Positions 57,035-64,000 of a stretch of 64,000 nucleotides of DNA are shown here, in pieces (position 1 is the first letter of the stretch; each line of letters starts with the position of its first letter). The stretch comes from Stenocarpella maydis (lineage: Eukaryota > Ascomycota > Sordariomycetes > Diaporthales > Diaporthaceae): NCBI GenBank assembly GCA_002270565.1, contig NQMI01000179.1, positions 19,704 to 83,703 of the forward strand, in the 5' to 3' direction. Under the pieces are notes generated by a model. It ran no database searches, had not been told where the DNA came from, and saw only the letters and a list, made by a program, of their open reading frames with translations. A program made the position numbers and the translations under genes.

Positions 57035-57828
57035 TTATAATAAGAACAAAAGAATTGCTGTATTTATCATCAGAATCCCTATATTATCATTACTTTTAAT
57101 CGTAGCAGCCCCTTTGCTAAGTTTATTAAATATACCGTTATGCTAAGTACCCATTAAATATAGGCACCCGAAGAGGCCTAGCGTATTATAGCGGTCCCTG
57201 CTTCCTCTAGAAGCTAGGAGCCCATAATTGTATGATCCGGCACAATACAGTGCTTTCCCTATACAAAATGTCTACTTCCATCAACATATACTGCCCATTT
57301 ATTATCTTTAGTACTTAAGGGTTTTAAAAGAAATGCACGATAAGAACTCATGCTTCCTTTACTTATAGGCTATAGGTTAAATAAGGATTTGCCTAAAGCT
57401 AGAATAATAATTACCCGAACTCCCTAGAACTAGAATAACAACTATCCGGCCTTCCGGACCCCTTCTCTCTCTTTACTAAGTGTTAATAATTAACTAAATT
57501 GAGTATAGTCTAGATCAGCTATCAATCTAATAGCAGACATTAATGATAAGTTTCAATAATAACTCAATCTATAAAAGCCCTCTTCGCCTAAGGCCATTTA
57601 GGGGAAGAACACTCAGTAAAGCCCTCTCCATTAGAGGCTAATAGCAAGAGTTAGTAGGTATAGATGAGGTAGCAGTTAGATCAGGTAGGGATCATAGCAG
57701 ACGGTAATAAATGGCATATTGGAGCCAACTTATCAATAAAATACATAGTAAAGCGTGCAATATCCGATGCCGCTCTTGGTAAGTATATAAAATATACGTT
57801 AAGCAGGAGTTAAGACTGTAAAATCTTA
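57035..57828. mobile_element. mutated 3' part of the Copia-type element or other repeat
   Basis: TA-biased sequence without open frames, between the LTR copies and the RNase H segment. By position it would be the 3' end of the minus-strand Copia relic; identity is inferred only from position. Confidence 0.35.
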
Positions 57829-58748
57829 ACTGGGGACACTTAATATGCACAGCTAGCAACTTAAGTGCCCGTGGGATAGTAGTAACCCTTATTACCTAAA
57901 CCCTCAGTATATAGGCACTACTATAAAAATCTTGACTACAAGGTCTCGCCCTTAGGATGGATTTGAACCATATACTAGCCAACTATACAGCTCCTTAGGG
58001 TAAGATGCAGGTAACTAATTAATGGGGATCTAAAGTTTTACTGGTTATTAGTACTGTATAATCCCTTTTTATATCTCAAGGTACTTATTAACTTCCATCC
58101 GGGGCTCAGGGTGCTGGGAAGTAGTAATTCTTCCTTTATATAGGACAGCATTAGTATTGCATTAGTATATTGCTAACCAAGTTGCATTAGTTAGTCAATT
58201 ACCATTAAGTATGCTCTTACTAGGCAAGTTAGCACATAGCTGTTCTTACAGTAATTATCGTGATCCCTTATATGGTATTTAGGTAGAGGAAGGGGTCATT
58301 GCTAACTGGCTATAGTCTACATATCCTTCCACCTTAATAATAAGGATATTATTATTAATGAGGCATTCTAGCGCCTTATTTAGTATACTCTTCGTAAAGG
58401 CATCTGTTAGGTTATAGTCCCCAGTAATCTACCGGATCTTATGGATCTTATGCTTCTTATATAACTATGTTAATGCTATTATATTAATCATCAGGCGTTT
58501 CTCTTTTATTATCCCCAGCTTAACTAGACACTTATATAATAAGTATGAGTCTATACAAATAATAAGAGGGATCTCTAGTAGACTTAGGCGTTTAGTAACC
58601 TGGCGCAAAGTAGCTAATATTATAATCCCCATATTGAAGCTATTAACCATACTGTAAATCTTAGAAGCAAGTATACTATATATAACCCTCTTATACTTTA
58701 TTAATAACCAATGGAGGATATTTCCAGTAATCTTCTATATAAATGGTT
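57829..58748 (-). mobile_element. Copia RNase H segment, copy 1 (920 bp)
   Basis: The minus-strand frame 58,650-58,465 reads 'LRQVTKRLSLLEIPLIICID' then 'SYLLYKCLVKLG' and 'KEKRLMIN', the Ty1/Copia RNase H region with the IDS-type catalytic strand. The same 920-bp segment recurs at 59,348-60,267, differing mainly by transitions. It ends where a GC-normal insert begins. Confidence 0.7.
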
Positions 58749-59344
58749 TGTTAAACGGAACCGCTCAGCAGGGCGTTGGTACTCCGTGCAAGGAGTTACC
58801 CTAGACTTCGTTGTAAGGAGTTACCCTAGACTTTCTAGCAAGGAGTTACCCTAGACTTGCGAGTCAGGCGATTTTCGCTAAGTACGCCCAATGCGTGCGT
58901 GACGCAAGATGAGTTTGGTGGCCGTGAGTCGATTATTTTGGCCTGCATTTGCACCTTAATTCAGACCTCTGCATTACCCTTATTTCTTACCCAAAAAGTA
59001 TATAACTTAGTGTATTGGATAGCTTGATTTCAGAAGTTTGTATGTACTTAATTTGGGCATTGCTAGGGCTATGGTTGGCTGGCTGCTTGGAACCAAAGAT
59101 GGTGTGTTGGAAGGGCGAATTTTCCGGCATTTGCAAATTTGCACCAGAGCCGACCGCAGCGTGCCCAGGGGTGAGACGACGTCGGAGGGTATATAAGGAG
59201 GGCTTACAGAAGCCCAACTTAATTCAATACAAAGTTGTCCAGACCATTGTCAATCGTCCCAATTCGCCTCAGAGCACCATACTGCGACCCTGCCGAAACA
59301 CACACACGCTGAACTGAATGCTATTCTATAGCACAAATTCATCA
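58749..59344 (+). mobile_element. GC-normal LTR-like insert with TATA box
   Basis: Starts TGTTAAACGG and ends TTCATCA, 596 bp, normal GC amid TA-rich DNA. It has 'tatataagg' at 59,190-59,198 followed by 'cttacagaagccc' and a transcript-like C/A-rich stretch, an arrangement typical of fungal LTRs. A triple 25-bp repeat lies at 58,788-58,862. It sits exactly between the two copies of the 920-bp Copia segment. No coding potential beyond a 100-codon frame without known motifs. LTR identity is an inference. Confidence 0.5.
58788..58862. repeat. three 25-bp tandem repeats
   Basis: Units 58,788-58,812, 58,813-58,837 and 58,838-58,862 share 'aaggagttaccctagactt' and differ mainly in the last five bases (and once at base 2). 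Inside the LTR-like insert. Confidence 0.85.
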
Positions 59345-59346
59345 GA

Positions 59347-59347
59347 N
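59347..59347. other. single undetermined base at repeat junction
   Basis: An N lies exactly where the LTR-like insert meets copy 2 of the 920-bp segment; possible assembly join. Confidence 0.95.
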
Positions 59348-62300
59348 ACTGGGGACGCCCAATATGCACAGCTGGCAACTTAAGTGCCCATAAGATAGTA
59401 GTAACCCTTATCACCTAAACCCTCAATACGTAGGCACCACTATAAAAATCTTAGCTACAAGGTCTCACCCTTGAGATGGATTTAAACCATATACTAGCCA
59501 ACTATGCAGCTCCTTAGGGTAAGACACAGGTAACTAGTTGATGGGGATCTGAAGTTTTGCTGGTTATTGGTACTATGTAATCCTTTTTTATATCTTAAGG
59601 TACTTATTGACTTCCATCCGGGGCTCAGGGTGCTGGGAAGTGGTGATTCTTCCTTTATGTGGGGCAGCATTAGTGTTGCGTTGGTATATTGCTAACGAAG
59701 TTGCATTAGTTAGTTAATTGCCATTGAGTATGCTCTTGCTAGGCAAGTCAGCATATAGCTGTTCTTGTAGTAATTGTTGTAATCCCTTGTATAGTATTTA
59801 GGTAGAGGAAGGGGTTGTTGCCAACTAGCTACGGTCCATATATCCTTCCACCTTAATAATAAGGGTATTATTGTTAATGAGGCATTCTAGCGCCTTATTT
59901 GGTGTACTCTTTGTGAAGGCATCTGCTGGGTTATAGTCCCTAGTAATCTACTGGATCTTATGGATCTCACGCTTCTTATATAACTGCCTTAACGCTATTA
60001 TATTGATTATTAGGCGTTTTTCTTTTATTGTCCCTAGCTTAACCAGATACTTATATAATAAGTATGAGTCTATATAGATAATGAGAGGGATCTCTGGTAG
60101 ACTTAGGCGTTTGGTAATTTGGTGCAAAGTAGCTAATATTATAATCCCTATATTGAAGCTGTTAACTATACTGTAAATTTTGGAAGTAAGTATACTGCAT
60201 ATAACCCTCTTATACTTTATTAATGATTAATAGAGGATGTTTCCGGTGATCTTTTATATAGATGGTTGCTTGATTTGCTTTTTATTTACTAGGGTAATTA
60301 TATAGCTAATTTGGGAACTAAGGTCCTTATTGTTAGCAAAAGACCCGTTCACAAAGATTATCAACTTGGCTGCCGCGAGGTCTAGAGGAATGTAGTTAAG
60401 GCTACGGTTAAGGTGGTCTGCTTGCTACTTTAGCCGCCTATTTAACTTAGCACAGTCCTCTTCTTTGGGGTCTTGAATTTATACCGTAATAGAGAGGTTA
60501 AATACTGCTTCCAGATAGCAAATAGAAGCTAGATATGCTCCTTATATGCGTTATTCTATATACTATTAAATGCGATCTATAGCTATATAGTTAACTAGCT
60601 GTATCTTTGCCCCTTAGCCCTTCTATTTGAGATATATAATGCTGTTATGTAATATTGTGATCTTTATATTGTTAAAGTCTAGTAATCTCTTGGGGGTTAA
60701 TCTATCCTTTAGCTTATAGTGAATCTCCTCCTTCTTAATCTTTTGCTCCTTAAGTTCTAAGAAAGCCGGGGTATAAAGGGTGAGGGTATCGTTAGTCTGT
60801 ATGGCAGTAATACCAAAGATATCCTTGCTGCTCTTGCTACTGTAGTTAGTTATTAGGAGGCACGGGTTATATGCAGATATAATCATCCCTAGCTTCTTGA
60901 TATAGTGTTTATAGTACGTGGCCTACTAGTATATGCTGGCTTTAGTAACGCTATATAGAGGCTTGATTACCCTTATGATTGTGCTAGCTGGGTATTTACC
61001 CTTTATTTTAGGAGGAAGGTAGTATAAGATGGGCCTCTTGAGTATGGATTTTGACTGTAGATAGGCCTGGGTAATGTTACGGAGTTCAAGATATAGTCCC
61101 TTAGTTATTAAAGAAGGCGTAAGGGCAAGAAGGAGTTAATAACTCATATATTATATTATTGGTGATTATATAAGGATCTTATGTTTTATAAGATCCCTAA
61201 AGCTAGCTATAACTAGGCGGGATTTCTCATATAGCTTCTTAGTTTTGCTCTTAATCTCCCTGATAATATAAGACTTAAAGATTTATATTCCTCTATATTT
61301 CCTCTTATTAAACTGCTTAAATTGGAATACTCCTTAGCTGATTATCTTGGATACTTTCCTATTATTTGATTCCTTAAAGGGGTTGCTTAAAGTAGTAATA
61401 ATGCTATCCTGGCGGAGCTTTAGAGTGAGTTTATAGTTCTTGATTTTATGTTGGGTGAGGAATATATGGGTAATAATCTTATCTTCCACCTTGTTATTGT
61501 TATTATTGGTAGCAGGGTTGTTGTTGTTATTATTTATAGTGATGACTGCCTTCTGCTTGCTCTTAGTTCCCTGTGGTCATCCTTATTATTAAGGGACTAC
61601 CGGGTTAGGGATAACTAGTATGGGGTCTGGCTTGAAGTATACTAGCTCCTTAAGGATGTTATTAGGATTTGGTAGATTAATAGGTCCTTCTTTATCCCGG
61701 TAGTATAGCTGTATAAGGGTTAACTGGAAAATAACTGGTTTATTTAGTAGTTTAATTATTATATTGTAATTATTAATAAAGAGCAGTTTATATAGGCCTT
61801 GCTACCTAGTTTTTTCTCGCTATATATACACTTTGCTTTAGAGTGAAAGGCTTAAGATTCCCAATATATTTAGGCCGGTCCTTGTGCGTAATGCTTTATT
61901 GATTTTGCATGCTGCATTAATTCTCTTGATCTCCTTTATTACCTTCTATACCGCCTTGGCTCTTCTTAGAGTAGATGGTGTAGGGGTAGAGTCTTCCATT
62001 ATATATAGGTATGCTTTAAATACTAGGAGAGTTAGCATGAGGCCATCCGGGCCAACCGTGTTGTTAACTGCTGTAAAGCTTATCTATAGTATGGCTTCCT
62101 TAGTAAATATAGTTGATAACTTAGTATATAAGATATTAAAAGCCCTATATAAAGGAGTGTGATATTATTCTACTTTACTAATTAACTAATATGCTTCTAT
62201 AGGTATTTATTTATATATAATCCCTATAATATGTGCTATACTCTTGAACTTGCTAGAAGCAAAGTTAGTCCCTGCGTTAGATATAAGGCGGTTTGGGGGA

Positions 62301-64000
62301 CCTATATATATATTAATCTAGTAACTTTATAGGGCTTCCTATGTGTCTTTAGTGGAAAGAGAAGGTAAGAATTATCCGGCTTGGAAGGAAGTAGCCAAGT
62401 TAATAACGTGTAGTATAGGAAGGCCTATTAAGTATATTATATCTATAATAACCTTATAGTTAAAGTTAATATCATTATGGAGGTTAAACTTGAATCTTTA
62501 GGGCATAGGAGAGTGCATTTAGTAGTAGTAATAGAACTTAGTAATAGCCTCTAATGCTAAGGAATTAATATTATGGCCCGTGCCTGTTAATAGCTGGGAA
62601 AGATAATTAATAGATAGGTGTCCAAATTATCTGTATAGTTGCTATAGTTTGACTTCCGTGAGGAAGAGAATGGGGGTATTATTGTTTTTATTAATATTCA
62701 TGAGGAACCATGGGTATCCCTACTTCTAAGTAATAGGAAATATCTTCTTATGCTGCTAATTTGGCTTATATTATATGACTTTATTAGTTGTATTTCACAT
62801 GAAGAGTGAGTGCATATTTATATCTTGCATATATAAGAGGAAGGGGGTTGCTATTTTTATTATGTGGAATATTAAGTTGCTGGCTGCTGTATTAACTGTA
62901 GTTGCTCCTATTGACTATAGTAGTTTTCCTGGTCTAAAGTAAACTGATGCTTCGCCTGCATAAGACTTATTAAGAGTAATAGGTAATAGTTGCTGTAGAG
63001 CAGTATATTGGTTGTACCCGGCAGTGGAATAGTTAGTTGTATAAGTATTCAGGAGGATCTCCTAAAAGCGCTAGCGTAAGTAGTTGTCTATTATAAAGAC
63101 TTCCTTGATATTACCGGCTTCCTTATTAGCTTTATTATTACTGCTGCTAATATTATTCTCATTAGTTATGGAGCTGGGGCCATCCTGGTCCTCCTTATTG
63201 TTGTTAATACTAAAGGTATGGAGGAAAGCTTGGTCTATTAGTTATATATAGTTTTCTCAGGCTTTAATATTACTAATAAACATGCTGGTGCTCTCCTAGT
63301 TGTTGTCCTTATAGTTAATGCTCTTATAATTAATAAGGAATGTATGAAATTCATTATCTAAAGGGGGTTGGTTTATAGTGCTATATATGTTTATATATAT
63401 GCCTTTAGCCCTCTAGTGCTCTTTAAAAGAGTAATTTAATAATTAGTATCCTTCCTTCTAGCAAATAAAGCATTTCTTCTTATATAGGGGACTGTTTCCA
63501 TTATTCCTTTCATAGGGGCGGTTGCATCCTTTAAAGAGCGGCCAGAAGTTGCCTTAGGGATAGTAATTGCCTCATCCCGGGGGATATTACTCACGCATAG
63601 AGTTCCTTAGGTAGTTGCCTCTATGCCGCCGGTTATTATTATACCAGCGGTTAAAATAGAACTAGTTACTATTAAGGTATTACTTATTATCTTGATCTTT
63701 ATTCTTATTATAGTTACTATCCTGTCCATCATTATTGCCTTGCCCTATGGTGTATAACCAGGAGGGGCATTGAGGCCCTAATAATGTAGCATAACGATGG
63801 AGTATATTATATACTTCATTGGCAGTAGCCGGGGCTATTAGCTTAATAAAGTAGAACTCAGGTATATTACATATAGCACGGATGAGGTTATCACATAGTG
63901 GTTTGTCTCCCAGTACTTCTTTATAGCTAAGTATTCGGGAGTATTGCTTTATATTTTTAATTAAGATTTCTACTATTTCTAATAAGGTTTTGCCCTTATT
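59348..64000 (-). mobile_element. RIP-degraded Ty1/Copia-type retrotransposon (continues beyond the window)
   Basis: Read on the minus strand through many stops, the order is that of Copia. A mutated gag CCHC knuckle at about 63,490-63,430 reads 'KKKCFIC' with later Cys/His changed to Tyr. The integrase N-terminal region at about 62,650-62,440 has 'FGHLSINYLSQLLTGTGHN' and 'LALEAITKFYYYY' (zinc Cys positions now Tyr) and 'RFKFNLHNDINF'. The reverse-transcriptase end at 60,886-60,623 has 'FGITAIQTNDTLTLYTPAFL'. The RNase H segment is 59,348-60,267 (copy 2). Stops replace Trp/Gln/Arg codons, as RIP predicts. Not functional. The 5' LTR must lie beyond 64,000. Confidence 0.75.

Noticed and set aside
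61884..62162. 92-codon plus-strand frame in AT-rich DNA
   Set aside because: It lies opposite the Copia polyprotein relic, which is on the minus strand; hydrophobic composition is expected from TA-rich codons.

Overview
The window is 64 kb of a filamentous ascomycete nuclear genome (Pezizomycotina, probably Sordariomycetes). The evidence is short GT-AG introns (about 45-110 nt, with longer ones), long C/T-rich leaders, fungal families (xylose reductase, Sds22, fungal P450s, GH43, YcsI/DUF1445) and a sharp split between GC-normal gene-bearing DNA (about 1-46.5 kb, 53.6-57 kb) and very AT-rich DNA full of retrotransposon remnants whose Trp/Gln codons have become stops, as expected from repeat-induced point mutation (RIP). 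I cannot name the species.

Layout: 0.8-2.5 kb (-) a DHHC palmitoyltransferase-like gene that may be broken; 3.1 kb a long near-perfect inverted repeat; 4.7-6.1 kb (-) a coiled-coil hypothetical protein; 7.2-8.8 kb (+) aldehyde dehydrogenase; 12.6-14.2 kb (+) secreted GH43 glycosidase; 15.6-17.5 kb (+) cytochrome P450 with an apparent frameshift; 19.2-20.3 kb (+) decayed PAF-acetylhydrolase-like gene; 24.6-27.7 kb (+) large disordered protein with a C-terminal Cys cluster; 31.4-32.0 kb (+) small C-terminally anchored membrane protein; 34.2-35.7 kb (+) xylose reductase; 36.0-37.3 kb (-) Sds22; 38.1-39.3 kb (+) membrane alpha/beta-hydrolase interrupted by TAG; 40.0-41.4 kb (+) unknown gene; 41.7-42.7 kb (+) fungal kinase-like protein; 43.2-43.7 kb (+) 3' fragment of an epimerase/reductase; 45.3-46.3 kb (-) YcsI/DUF1445 protein.

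46.7-53.5 kb is AT-rich and holds a RIP-degraded Gypsy-type element (recognisable gag), a 352-base assembly gap, GC-normal LTR-like islands and a diverged direct duplication. An intact P450 gene (54.8-56.5 kb) sits in a small GC-normal island. Two near-identical 214-bp LTRs start 24 bp after its stop codon and are joined by two Ns. 57-64 kb is a RIP-degraded Copia-type element on the minus strand (gag knuckle, integrase, RT, RNase H), with a 920-bp segment present twice around an LTR-like insert.

The genes do not form a clear pathway. Xylose reductase, GH43 and aldehyde dehydrogenase fit plant-polysaccharide and aldehyde metabolism but are not clustered. I see no clear new multi-gene system. 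The most notable points are the number of genes carrying single inactivating lesions and the intact P450 enclosed by RIP-mutated transposon DNA.
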